A DNA stretch of 64,000 nucleotides from Phymorhynchus buccinoides (lineage: Eukaryota > Mollusca > Gastropoda > Neogastropoda > Raphitomidae). The stretch covers positions 46,895,763 through 46,959,762 of the forward strand of contig CM065697.1 of assembly GCA_017654935.2 (NCBI GenBank). The letters are read 5' to 3'. This document shows positions 35,744 to 45,546 of the stretch, one piece after another (positions within the stretch are counted from its first letter, which is position 1; the number at the start of each line of letters is the position of its first letter). The notes beneath the pieces are model-generated. The model was not told where the DNA came from and did no database searches. It was given only the letters and a program-made list of their open reading frames with translations. A program made the translations under genes and the position numbers.

Positions 35744-36378
35744 CTGGTGTCCAGCCTGCCCTACCTGCTGACCCCCACCTCCCCCATCACCACTGCCACC
35801 ACCACCACCCCAGCTCCCCCCTCCTCCTCCACCCCCACCATCATCCCCACCCCCTCCACCGTCCTCCCCCCAGTGGCCCACTTCCTGGGGCACCACCCCT
35901 CCACCACCCACCACCACCACCACCACCACCCCACCCCCCACCCCACCGGGGGCATCGCCTTCCCTTCCCTCCTCCCAGCCACCACCGCCAACGCCATCGC
36001 CAGCACACCGCACCAACAACCCTCCCCACCCACCCCCCGCTCTCCCCCCCGCCCCCTCCCCATCTGAAGCCCAGGGTGGCTGTGGAGACGTCGGAGGGGT
36101 ACCCGGGGGTCCCGCTGTCCTTGTCGGAAGCGTGGCGGCCCGACGCTCAGCTCCCGGACCCTTTGCCGGTCCCGCCGTACTCGGAGAAGGTAATGAAGGC
36201 GAAAAAGACAGGTGTGACCAAGTTTGACCGCCCGCTCATCATCCGCGAGACCGTTCTCTTCTATCTCTCTCTCAAGTACTGGTGGAGCTCGGTCGACTAC
36301 GACCGCATTTCGGACTTCGTGGTCGACTACTTCCCGGACTTGAAAGACCCCAATCTAAGCCCTAACATGCCGCCTAAC
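35744..36378 (+). CDS. BTB-gene exon 5: Pro/His-rich linker and module part A2 (frame break)
   Basis: Acceptor ATGTTTGTTTCAG ends at 35743. Phase 0 reading gives LVSSLPYLLTPTSPITTATT, a run of seven His and PTPHPTGGIAFPSLL, then stops at TGA 36065-36067. One base later, the other frame carries VAVETSEGYPGVPL and part A2: QLPDPLPVPPYSEKV, IIRETVLFYLSLKYWWS, DYDRISDFVVDYFPDLKDP, to donor CCTAAC before GTGAGT at 36379 (phase 0). Upstream and downstream frames are reconciled by one extra base within the C runs at 36033-36050. I treat it as one exon with a probable homopolymer error; a true frameshift allele cannot be excluded. Confidence 0.72.
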
Positions 36379-37791
36379 GTGAGTCCGCGCCCCTGTCCTC
36401 CCTGTTGTTCAGGGGGGGGGCGGGGTGTTGGCTGTTTCATGTTGTGGCTGTTGAATTCTTTATCGTGTTCATTGTTTATCGAAGTGTTTCTACCGCCCGG
36501 TTCCCTTTTGTTAGTTGTCGTTATTGTCAGTTCGGTTGTTTTTTTTGCATGATCAGGCTTCTTCGCGTTTCTTTTCTCTCTCTTCTATGTTTTGTTATAC
36601 ATTAATGGCGATTGTTGTTAGTTTGGATATTTCTTTCGTTCGTTATTTCTTTTTTTTTTTTTTGACAGCAGCTTCTGCAGGAGTTTTCAGGTTTGAGCGA
36701 TTGGGTGTTGTTGCTGTTTTTGGTCATTCTGTAGTCTGTGCAAATTTGATTGCTGAAGATTCTGGATTTTCTCTCCCGTGAAGACAGTACAGTTCTGTGG
36801 ATGTGTGCTGTTTTGAATATTTATTTTCCCATTTTGAACTAAGACATTGTACCAAGAACTTTGTTCTTTCTATATCTTGCTAATTGAAAGCGTGGGTATA
36901 TCTATTCTCTGGCTTTTACTTTGTGTTAAATTAATAATAATGGGGGAAATTTATATGGCGCTCATCCTACTAAGTAGGCTACATGGCGCTTTACACATAA
37001 TATTAAAAATAAGACTAGAGGGCTTATGTTTGCCCCGGAGCAAACATGGGACGATTCCCCTCCAACCTCCTTCACCCTGCCTTCCTGTGTTGTGGTACTT
37101 ATGGATGATTCTTTAACTGATTGTATGCTTTAACAGTCTTGGGCTATAACTTTAACTTTTGAATTTTGATGTTATAGAACCTGGCTTGCAAAGTGACAGC
37201 CCTTAATATTCCAACTTCTAAAAACAAAATGAATTTTTTTAAAATTTATGTCCAGATGTTTTTTGTCTTGAAAAGTGAAAAGATTTGCTGTTTTCAGTTT
37301 CCAGGCCATTGATTGTGACTGAAAGCCACAGATGCCACAGATGCTATCATTTTTGCCAATACATTTAAAACAAAAAAATATGAAGCTGTAAGTGTAACTA
37401 AAGTAATATGCTTACCCGACTATACCAATACTTAGTTGAACAAACAACACACTAATAAAAGAAACACTGTTGCCCCAAAATAGTTTTCTTCTCCTATCCC
37501 TTGGGGAAAAAATGTTGCCAAAGTAAAGTTTTCCCCCTTATTTCGTCGTCTGCTCAACCTCCCTTTTTATATCTCTGCATGTCTATTTGTTTGTGTGTTG
37601 AATTTATTTGAGTAGATTTTATAGGAAGGATTTGAAGTACTAGTACGGGTCTCTGCTCCATCTTGGAGTTCTATCATCATCTGTGTCAAAGCAGTGTATA
37701 GTATAGATATAAATGGAGAACAGAAACATAATCAAACGCCCATTTCAAAATATATTTCTATTTTGTGCATTCATTTGGTCCGGTCTAGTAT
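36379..37791. other. Intron 5, mostly unrecognised
   Basis: T-rich sequence with no coding signature. 36940-37080 (GGGGGAAATTTATATGGCGC, ACATGGCGCTTTACACATAA) looks like a dispersed-repeat 3' end. Nothing else supported. Confidence 0.45.
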
Positions 37792-38012
37792 CAGACCTGT
37801 TTACTCTACTCTTTACGAGTAGTATTCTACTTATTTTGGACCTCTACTACTCATCAAAATTGATGGTAATGCTCTTTAATTGTTGAATGCTACTCATTTG
37901 TAATGAACAGTGTTTGATAGTTTTAATGAACAGGACTGCACATTTCACACCAAAACTACTCATTTCAGCTATCAAAACTACTCAAGACTTGTGTTGGGGG
38001 TAACCAGGTCTG
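37792..38012. mobile_element. CAGACCTGTTTAC-ended MITE
   Basis: Ends CAGACCTGTTTACTCTACTC and GGGGGTAACCAGGTCTG. The interior (GAGTAGTATTCTACTTATTT; ATGCTCTTTAATTGTTGA; AAAACTACTCATTTCAGCTA) is also found at 52980-53376 beside exon 12. Shares termini with 54805 and 58474. Confidence 0.8.
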
Positions 38013-38054
38013 TAGTATTTATAATTGATTTTGGTAATTATGGATTGTAAAACG

Positions 38055-38325
38055 TTTAGTGCAGCATAATATGTTTGTATGTGAATATTTATATTCGAAA
38101 CAGCTGTCTTTGCATAAGGCACTGTCCCTCCCCCATTGGGAGAAAAAGTAAATCAGCACAAAAATACATAAAGTTAACGTTAACTGGTTTTGTTTCTGAG
38201 GTTCACAAATACAGACATTGGACACAGAAAAGTTTTATAAACTTTTTAGCTGTACCTTTTCATCTCATGTCAGTTTTAAGCTCATTTTCCTGATGAAGAG
38301 ATAATAAAAATCTCGAAAGCTTGAA
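38055..38325 (+). mobile_element. Possible Penelope-like element remnant with hammerhead-like words
   Basis: ATATTTATATTCGAAACAGC, then TGTC, and 220 bases later CCTGATGAAGAGATAATAAA then AATCTCGAAAGC, resemble the CUGAUGA-stem II-GAAA hammerhead core words that accompany Penelope-like elements. A short open frame (LAVPFHLMSVLSSFS, alternative frame PDEEIIKISKA) precedes the second. Neither motif has a complete consensus: the first lacks CUGAUGA and the second has an extra A before stem II. Low-confidence remnant. Confidence 0.3.
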
Positions 38326-38692
38326 AGCATTGGTGTTTTGTGGCTTTTTTGAAAATATTTATATTTGACAAAGTGTTAACTAGAAGTTTGAAAAGTATAA
38401 ATGAAATTGGCAAACTGTTTCTGAATTTTAAAAAAATGTTGATGTTTGAATATCGTTTGTCTACCTTCAATGGTAAATGGTCATTCCTAGGTTGTTGTGC
38501 TGTTTGGATAATAGATGCGTGTTATGTGTTGTTCTCTCTGTTGTAGTGTATTGTGTATGACGGATAGTTTTATCATTCTGTTATATCTTTTGATGATAAT
38601 CAGGTTTTGCAAAAGAGCGTAATGCACATTATGGTTCTCTCAAACAGACACACAAACACATAATATTTAAAATGCACATGCACCCTTTCATG

Positions 38693-38902
38693 CTTGTGAA
38701 CTCATTTGTACTCATATGCACACGCACACGCACTTACACACACACACACACACCACACAACCACATACCCCTTACCCATTCATACACATACATTTTTGGG
38801 GATTTTGTTTTTGATCTAAGATCACTGTAAGGTGGATTAGACGTTAAATTAAAGAACCAACGAACACCACACACAACACACGCACACGCACACACACACA
38901 CA

Positions 38903-38991
<89 letters not shown>

Positions 38992-38995
38992 CTGC
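38693..38995. repeat. (CA)n microsatellite region
   Basis: AC tracts at about 38732-38751 and 38878-38988 (about 110 bases), with a unique spacer. A poly-C run follows at 39114-39133. Confidence 0.93.
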
Positions 38996-39479
38996 AGCAG
39001 CCCCTTGTAGGCTGTGGAGTGTTGTGTCAACACACTTTGTTGCTGTCTCCTACTTTCCTAACATTTCAAACATTGATCAGGCCTCATTTTTGACTTATGC
39101 AGGTTAACTTGTCTCCCCCCCCCCCCCCCCCCCACACACACAGCTGCAGCAGCTTCCTGTAGGCTATGTAACTGTAGTTAGGTGTGATGGTTAGATTTAG
39201 GGTTAGGCTTATTCTTTTTACCCTTAATTAAAATTTGTTTTTGCTGTGCATTTGACCAATGTAAATATGTTCTTTTTTCCTTGCATTTTTACCCTTAGTT
39301 ACTGCGTTTTGATCCTTCCATTCATTCAAGTTTGGAAGGCAGCTTTAACCTTGTAATAACTTATTTTTCACAGCAGACATACAATGGAGTCAATGAAGTA
39401 AAAAAGACTTCTCTTCATGACATTACTAACATATATTCTTGGTGTTACAATAAAGAGGAGCCAAGTTAGAGATTGATTA

Positions 39480-39690
39480 AAACAAGGACTGCCTAATTTG
39501 TTAGCTAGGCACTAATCCACAGACTGGGCTGCCTGTTTTACAAATTATAGGCTGCCTAGTCTGTAGATTAGGCACGTCTGAGAAGTTAACTTACAAGTTA
39601 GGCAGTCCTACTCCTAGTGCCTAATTCACAAACTAGGCAAAGTGGCTGCTTAATCTACATACTAGGCAATTCTGTGAGTTAGGCATGACA
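39480..39690. repeat. Cluster of short TGCCTA/TAGGCA hairpins
   Basis: At least five near-palindromes of about 22 bases occur within 210 bases, e.g. CTGCCTAATTTGTTAGCTAG then GCA, CTGCCTAGTCTGTAGATTAG then GCA, and GTGCCTAATTCACAAACTAG then GCA. They are not perfect tandem repeats, since spacing varies. Function unknown. Confidence 0.7.
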
Positions 39691-39794
39691 TATATATGTA
39701 AAATTTTTAGAAATACAGGTTCATTCAGGTAAGTTTTAAAGACCCAAAAATGGAATGGCATGAATCATTGTAATTGATCTATTCGATACACATT

Positions 39795-40333
39795 TTAAAG
39801 GGGCACCCTGATGGATGAGTTTTTGTAAGAACTTCGTCGAGATCACCAGGAAAACACCCTTTACAGAGATTGCAACACTCACTTTGCTCTGGTTTCCTAG
39901 AAACCGTCAAATCAGTGATTCCTCCTTGGCGGAGGTGTTGGAAGTCAAATTCTTTCACCCAAAGAGAAGGCGTGTGCCGTCTCTTTTGTAATGGCCACCA
40001 AATCGTTTGCATGAAATTTTCGCAATACAAGCATTTTTATTTTTATTTTTTCAAATTTTATACAGTTTAGCTAAAGGAGTTTCGCTCACAACAAAGGAAA
40101 TAGCTCCTTTTTTTAATTTACTGCACTACAAAAAAAGAAAACGTTTCAACCACAATGAGTGACCTTCACTGGCTACTCTCTCCGGCATCTCCGCCAAGGA
40201 GGAATCGCCGTTTTGACGGTTTAATTTCTAGGAAACCAGAGCAAAGTGAGTGTTCCGATCCTTGAAAAGGCTGTCTTTCTGGTGATCTCGAAGTGTTCCT
40301 TGCAAAAACTCATCCGTCAGGATCCACCTTTAA
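39795..40333. mobile_element. TTAA-bounded long inverted-repeat element
   Basis: Arms of about 140 bases: the left starts TTAAAGGGGCACCCTGATGG and the right ends CCTGACGG-complement then CCACCTTTAA. Paired words include GAGATCACCAGG, ACTCACTTTGCTCTGGTTTC and GATTCCTCCTTGGCGG. TTAA at 39795-39798 and 40330-40333. 539 bases, no coding. A lone end of the same family is at 295-332. It ends 64 bases before exon 6. Confidence 0.85.
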
Positions 40334-40396
40334 GCATAGCACGACGAGACAGTTTTCACTATTTACAATCTTGTGCCGGCTGTGTCTCCCTTCCAG

Positions 40397-40753
40397 CGAC
40401 GCGTGCGCACTGACCTCTCCCAGACGGCGCGCAACATCCGGCGTCGCGAGGTGATGCTGAAGCGGCGCGACGTCACCGACGTCGGAGGCGGGAGCTCCCC
40501 AGAAGCCCGGTTCACCGCCGTGGGCACTGTGTCCCTCCCCCCCCAGCTACCCCCCGCCGCCTCCCCCAGCGACCTCAACGATCTGCTGACGGCGGCCAGC
40601 ATCATCGAGAGCCGCACCGCCGCCTTGCACCACAGCGATTTGGCCAAAGCCTTGGAGAACCACCAGCATTCGGCTTTGTCGCAACAGCAGCAGCGGGATT
40701 CTGACGCCCTGGCTATGGCGTATGTCGGGAGAGAAACCGAAGAGAGCGATAAG
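40397..40753 (+). CDS. BTB-gene exon 6: module part B2 and linker
   Basis: Acceptor TGTCTCCCTTCCAG ends at 40396. The frame opens RRVRTDLSQTARNIRRREVM, part B2 (V..DL, ARN.RR), followed by a linker with LNDLLTAASIIESRTAALHH, QQQQRDSDALAMAYVG and an acidic end ETEESDK. Donor is GATAAG before GTGAGT at 40754. 119 codons, phase 0 to 0. The 3' end of the exon, its donor and some intron are duplicated just downstream (40815-40960). Confidence 0.82.
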
Positions 40754-40814
40754 GTGAGTGGGTGGGTGGGTGAGGATGGAAGAGGTTGGGGTATGAATGG
40801 TGAGTTATGAGTAT

Positions 40815-41215
40815 TGGAGAACCACCAGCATTCAGCTTTGTCGCAGCAGCAGCAGCTGCAGCGGGATTCTGACGCCCTGGCTATGGCCTACGTCGGGAGA
40901 GAAACCGAAGAGAGCGATAAGGTGGGTGGGTGAGGATGGAAGAGGTAGGGGCATGAATGGTGAGTCAGGGCTCCCAATCGTCCCCAAAACAAGGGGTCCC
41001 AGGGACTCCTTCACTTACAGTATAGAGGGTCCTAGAGAAGGGATAGAGGGTCCCAGTGGCATTGCGGATGCTAAATAAAATTTTTCTGGTGCATCCCTGG
41101 GACCCCCTGCACATTCTTTTACAGGGTCCATTAGAATTTTAGTACTTCATAGACCCCCAAATGGGGGTCCCTGGGAGCCCGGGAGCCCTGTGAGTTATGA
41201 ATATTGTGTGTGTGT
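40815..41215 (+). pseudogene. Tandem duplicate of exon 6 3' end and donor
   Basis: From TTGGAGAACCACCAGCATTC through GAGAGCGATAAG, then GTGGGTGG, this repeats 40660-40760 with few changes and two extra codons (a longer CAG/CTG run), followed by the same intron text (GAGGATGGAAGAGGT). Its donor GTGGGT is intact, but no acceptor precedes it, so it can be used only by reading through the intervening intron piece. A MITE (40966-41190) splits the copied intron part. Confidence 0.82.
40966..41190. mobile_element. CAGGGCTCCCA MITE, copy 4, with empty site next door
   Basis: Starts CAGGGCTCCCAATCGTCCCC and ends CGGGAGCCCTG. TGAGT lies at 40961-40965 and again at 41191-41195. The undisturbed sequence AATGGTGAGTTATGAGTATT at about 40796-40815, in the sister copy of the tandem duplication, is the empty site, which proves a 5-base target duplication. 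Confidence 0.92.
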
Positions 41216-41385
41216 GTGTGTATGCTCAATGCTGTGTGGTATTGTGTGGATGTATGTTGTCTAGTTCTTATGTTGGTTTTATTTCTTCTTGAGTTTTATG
41301 GTTTGTTTTTGTTTATGCGGTGGAAACCACTTTTCCGTGTACTTTTGTATATTATGGATTCCCCGTGGGGATACGGGGGGGGGGG

Positions 41386-41655
41386 TCTTTTTTGTAAAAA
41401 ATAGTTCTGTGCTTGTAACTTCCTCTAATCTGTCACTCTCTTTACCTTTTCCCTTTGCTTTCTATCACCTACTATCTTTCTGACTTATTGGCCCATTCTC
41501 CTGCCTTTAAAATTTTAAAAATAATTTTTCTCCTTTGAGCTCCTCCGAAATCGGAATGTGTCGGCTGTACGCAGCGGGGAGACCAGTAAAAACTTAAAGC
41601 CGGACACATTATGGCCATATGGCCTGGGAACGCAGAAGAAGAAGAAGAAGTATGA
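41386..41655. repeat. Dispersed repeat upstream of exon 7
   Basis: GTTCTGTGCTTGTAACTTCC, CCCATTCTCCTGCCTTTAAA, CTCCTCCGAAATCGGAATGT and a GAAGAAGAAG tail. It matches 3245-3400 in part and 51340-51660 in inverse orientation. Phrase ATGGCCATATGGCCTGGGAA also occurs at 52240 and near 51900. Confidence 0.7.
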
Positions 41656-41691
41656 TGGACAGTAAACAGTTCAAATGTCTTGTGTGTTAAG

Positions 41692-42347
41692 GCGGGGCTG
41701 AACAACCGAAGCAAGGAGAAGTACCAGTTCAGCATCTACGGCGGGGGGGAGGGTCTGTCGGCGAACGCGGTCAACACCCACCTGGCCGTCATCAAGCAGG
41801 AGGTGGGGGAGGGTGTGGGTGTGGGGGAGGAGTCGGGGATGGGGGTGGGTGTGAACGAGGATGGGGCGGACCAGTTCCAGCACCAGGTGGCGCTGGAGGC
41901 GGCGGCGTCCCAGCAGGCCTGGCTCCAGGCCCAGGCCCTGGCCCTCTCCTCCCTCACCGACCACCTCACCTTCACCCCCACCTCCACCTCCACTTCCCCC
42001 CCCCTCCCCTCACCACCTCCCCTCCCCCCTCCGGCCTCTCCTCCTCCACCACCCCCACCTACAGCAACACCCCCGGCGGAGACTCCGCGGACACGTCGTC
42101 GGCGGTGGACCGCATGTCGGCCATGGCTATGTGGCGCTCCACCTGCCTCCCGGACCCCCTCCCCGTGCCCCCCTACTCCCTGAACGTGGTGCGGGCCAGG
42201 GACTCGGGGAACACGGCCTCTGCGCGGCCCAGGATCATCAGGGAGACCACCCAGTACTTCCTGGCCCTCAAGATGTGGTGGACCACCCAGGACTACGAGA
42301 GGATCGCTGAGATGGTGCTCAGGGAGTTCCCACAGCTCAAAACTGTG
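41692..42347 (+). CDS. BTB-gene exon 7: linker and module part A3 (frame break)
   Basis: The acceptor is an AAG type (TGTCTTGTGTGTTAAG, ending 41691), weaker than the others. The frame gives AGLNNRSKEKYQFSIYGGG, an IKQE SUMO-type motif within HLAVIKQEVGEG, and QVALEAAASQQAWLQAQALA. Just after SLTDHLTFTPTSTSTS a C9 run at 41996-42004 shifts the frame by one base. The other frame then reads LTTSPPPSGLSSS and part A3: CLPDPLPVPPYSLNV, IIRETTQYFLALKMWWT, DYERIAEMVLREFPQLKTV. Donor GTCAGT at 42348 (phase 0). One more C restores continuity; probably a homopolymer undercall. Confidence 0.72.
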
Positions 42348-42399
42348 GTCAGTATGCATGGGTGTTTTTTTCGCTTTGTTGTTGTTGTCTTACCCTGGC

Positions 42400-42608
42400 T
42401 TAACCCTTTCACTGCCAACATCGCATTTTTGCACCACAATGATTTTGCACCACCCATGTCATTAAAACCCTTGAAACCAGGGTCTGTTATTCAATGATAT
42501 TGTGTTCCTAAATATGGGCAGTAAGGATTGACCCTATTCTAAATGTGTCACAGAGAAATCCCACAATGAAATGTTTGGCTCAACGATGGCTGGCGGTGAA
42601 AAGGTTAA
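42400..42608. mobile_element. TTAA-bounded MITE, inserted in another repeat
   Basis: TTAACCCTTTCACTGCC to GGCGGTGAAAAGGTTAA. It splits the dispersed repeat that reads ACCCTGGCT-AAAGACTCCA at 34577 and 1689, here ACCCTGGC on the left and AGACTCCAGG on the right. Confidence 0.85.
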
Positions 42609-43017
42609 AGACTCCAGGGATCATCCCAACAGCTGAAGCACTTGAACACTATGGACTACTGGTACAAATGCAACAGCTAGGGATGAGAACATTACGTGTG
42701 TGACCGTTTTTGATTACCCAGCCACGTGGGCAGCCACACTCCGACTTTGGAGGATTTTTAGAATGATGATGTTATACTAGGAGCTTGCCATAGCTTTAGA
42801 CAATCCCCGCATAACTATGCAGAGCATAACAGCATTTTGATGTAGCCTTGGTGTTCTGGCTTATGTCAACTGGTCTGACACAGCCTCATGCCTAGGTGGA
42901 TTTTGCCTTGCATTTAGGCTTTGATGTGTGTGCAGCTCTCCCCAAAGCTAACTCAACATGGCTTATGTGATTAATTTACATGATCGTAGATTGGAATGAC
43001 TGATACTTTGGACAGTA

Positions 43018-43557
43018 CAGTGGAATCTGCTTAATCGGCCACTTTTGGGACCAGGAAAAATATGGCTGATAAAGCGAATCGGCCCATAAAACGAACATCG
43101 AGATACTGTATGACGCAATTATGCAAGTCAAAAGCAATGACGTCAAAATTAAATGTTGCAGTTCAAATTCAAATTCTTTCCCTTTTTGTGATGTGTGTGT
43201 TTATTAATCCTACAACTTGACAAAAGCACGAGTAAAAGACAATGATTTTGTTTTCTTGAGTGATTTTAACGCCATGCAGGGTCTTTCAATTGACAATGGC
43301 TCACCTTCCAACTTCACACTCAACCATGTAAGCGTCAAAAGCGTGTTGTCAGTTTGTCTGCCTCTGTTGTTCTCCCTCTCAAAAAGGGGTAAAGAGAGAA
43401 AAAGTGGCCAATAAAGCGAAATTGAAGATTTCAGCTTTGGCCGTAAAAACGAACAAAATAACACATGCTTAAGAAGAAAAAATTCCGTTCTAGAGGAAAT
43501 TGGCCGATTAAGCAGCTTTGGCCGATTATCCGATGGCCAATTAAACGGAGTCCACTG
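43018..43557. mobile_element. CAGTGGAA element (pogo/Tc1-like), 540 bp
   Basis: Ends CAGTGGAATCTGCTTAATCG and GGAGTCCACTG, both next to TA (43016-43017, 43558-43559). Internal arms repeat GGCCGAT/ATCGGCC and AAAGCGAA words. No transposase frame seen. Longer relative of 26297 and 53057. Confidence 0.78.
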
Positions 43558-43681
43558 TACTATGTTTTACACACTATAACTTTGTTAAAGGATATACTTT
43601 TTTTCAGCTGGCTGAGATCCTTGTGCCTTTAAATACGACTGATAATTTTTCAACCCCTTGATTGCCATATAGCAAGTTTCT

Positions 43682-43930
43682 TTAACCCTTTCATCGCCAC
43701 TGTCAGCCTCTTGGCACCATAATGATTTAACACCCATGTCACTGAAAGGCTTCAAATTAAGGTCTGTTACCCGATGACCTTATGTTCTTCATTTTGGGAG
43801 TAAAGGATAGGCCCTATTTGATGCATGTCACAAAGGAATCCCCAATATTGCAGACAAATTATTTTTTTTCTACCCAGGTAAGTTTGATGGAAAGTTTTGG
43901 CTGAAAAATGGCTGGCGTTGAAAGGGTTAA
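43682..43930. mobile_element. TTAA-bounded MITE, further copy
   Basis: TTAACCCTTTCATCGCC to GCGTTGAAAGGGTTAA; the interior is the reverse complement of the 32380 copy (CTACCCAGGTAAGTTTGATG; TTCAAATTAAGGTCTGTTAC). Confidence 0.83.
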
Positions 43931-43974
43931 TCAAGCGAAATACAATAACTTGTGTGTGTGGTCAAATTGGCCGC

Positions 43975-44163
43975 TAACCATAGTCAGTTAAAAAACCTCC
44001 TCGTTAAAGACCCCAAGATTCAACAATTGAAATGTGTATATGATGAACACATCTAAAAGCGTCCTAGTCATGCACATCATGAAAAAGAATACAAATAATC
44101 AGAAAGGACACATTAAGAGGCCGCAAGGCCTAGTTGTCCTCATTCTCTGACCTGACCTGACCT
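43975..44163 (+). mobile_element. LINE 3' end directly upstream of exon 8
   Basis: Text from AACCATAGTCAGTTAAAAAA to GACACATTAAGAGGCCGCAA and a CTGACCTGACCTGACCTG tail matches the last 190 bases of the LINE at 4242-7102 (AACCATTTCAAAAACCTCCT; AGGGCACATCAAGAGGCCGC; the same tail). The tail ends 9 bases before the first base of exon 8. Confidence 0.85.
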
Positions 44164-44172
44164 GTGTTTCAG

Positions 44173-45546
44173 CAAAATGTCAAGAAGGACCTGGGGACGT
44201 GTGCGCGCAACATGCGGCGGCGGCTGCCCATCAACAAGAACAAGCAGCAGTGGAGCAGCTACCAGCAGCAGTCCCCCACCTCGCAACCCACCGTCAAGGA
44301 CAGCGAAGGGCTGGGGGTGGAGGGCAGTGGGGGTGGGGTGACGCTGGGAGAGCTAGCCACTATGGCCAGTTTACGTGAAGCTCAGGACAAAGGGAGGGGG
44401 GAGGGGGTCTTGTCTGTTGCTGACGACCCCCGCCATTCTCTGCTTGCACAGTCGGTGTACGAACAAAACGCCTGGAATCTGTTCTACCAGCAGCAGTTCT
44501 CTACCCCTGACCCCGCCGCTACGACTCTGCCTTCTTCCCGCGGCGCCAAGCGAAGTTTGTCGGACGCGGCGAGCGCGAAAAGTTACGACGCGGGAGAGAA
44601 AGAGCTGCATGAGGCTTTGAAACAGGCGGTGGCTCAGTCGGTGAAACATCTAGGAGAGGCCGAGGCTGTGTCACGCAGACATACCATCGATGTGGCGAGC
44701 GCCGAAAGCGCCACGAACAAACTGCGCGAACTGAAACAAGAGCTGGCCATGTCCGGAAAGGATGCTGCGAAGTCGACGGAAGGCAGCAAGAGTGACAACT
44801 ACCCCGTGATGAAGGAGCTCATGTCTCACCCGGCTTTATCCGTCAGGGAGCCGCCACCGCCCTCGGTTCTCCGAGAACCCCCCAAGCTGCCCGCGGAACC
44901 CCCCGCTACTGCCGCCTTCCTCCCCACGTGGACAGGGATGGCTGATGGGAGCGCGGTGGTAGGAGGGGGAGCTTATCAGCACCACCTCACCCCAGCCCGC
45001 GCCCACTCCCAGCCCGCCTGCCCGCTCCGAACCGACGTGAGCCTCACCGAATCGGAAGAGGCTCCCATGAACTTGACCTACGCCCCTCCCCCTCCCACTC
45101 CCCCTCCCCCCTCAACCAGCAGCGAAGCAGGAGGAATAATAACCAAACGCGGAAAATCCCTCAAAGGCGTGAAATCGGAATCGAAAAAGAAAAGTTTGGC
45201 TGGAGGAGGAGAAGGAGGAGGGGAAGCAGGAGAGAAAGATGGGTTCAGCTCTAGGGAGCAGGTGTGGCTCCCGCACGGCTCTCCCTGGAAGAAAAGCGGG
45301 CAGACCATGTTCAAGGCTCTGCCCACCCCTCTCCCTGTGCCCAAGTACCCGCAGAAGCTGGTCAAGGCGCGGGAGGAGGGGCTGGCGTACAGACACCGGT
45401 CGGAGATCATCCGGGAGACGGCGCGCTTCTTCCTGGCCTTCAAGTACTGGTGGTCCAGCGCCGACTACAGCCGCATCTCGGAGCTGGTGGTCCTCGAGTT
45501 CCCCGATTTGAAGGACACGGTGACGCCGCCGGGACAGCCCTGCTAT
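44173..45546 (+). CDS. BTB-gene exon 8: module part B3, long linker and part A4
   Basis: Acceptor TGTGTTTCAG ends at 44172. The single open frame starts QNVKKDLGTCARNMRRRLPI, part B3. A 300-plus residue linker follows with alpha-helical text (ALKQAVAQSVKHLGEAEAVS, ATNKLRELKQELAMSGKDAA), a Pro-rich segment, VKSE (SUMO-type) and SKKKS basic patch. It ends with part A4: ALPTPLPVPKYPQKL, IIRETARFFLAFKYWWS, DYSRISELVVLEFPDLKDT, and donor TGCTAT before GTGAGT at 45547. 458 codons, phase 0 to 0. Unlike other modules, B and the next A share one exon, so an intron was lost here or gained elsewhere. Confidence 0.87.

Noticed and set aside
36075..36378. A separate acceptor at 36074 (CATCTGAAGCCCAG) as an explanation of the exon 5 frame break
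   Set aside because: It would start the module in a phase that does not match exon 4 (phase 0), whereas one extra C in the upstream run reconciles both frames. Transcripts could still overturn this.
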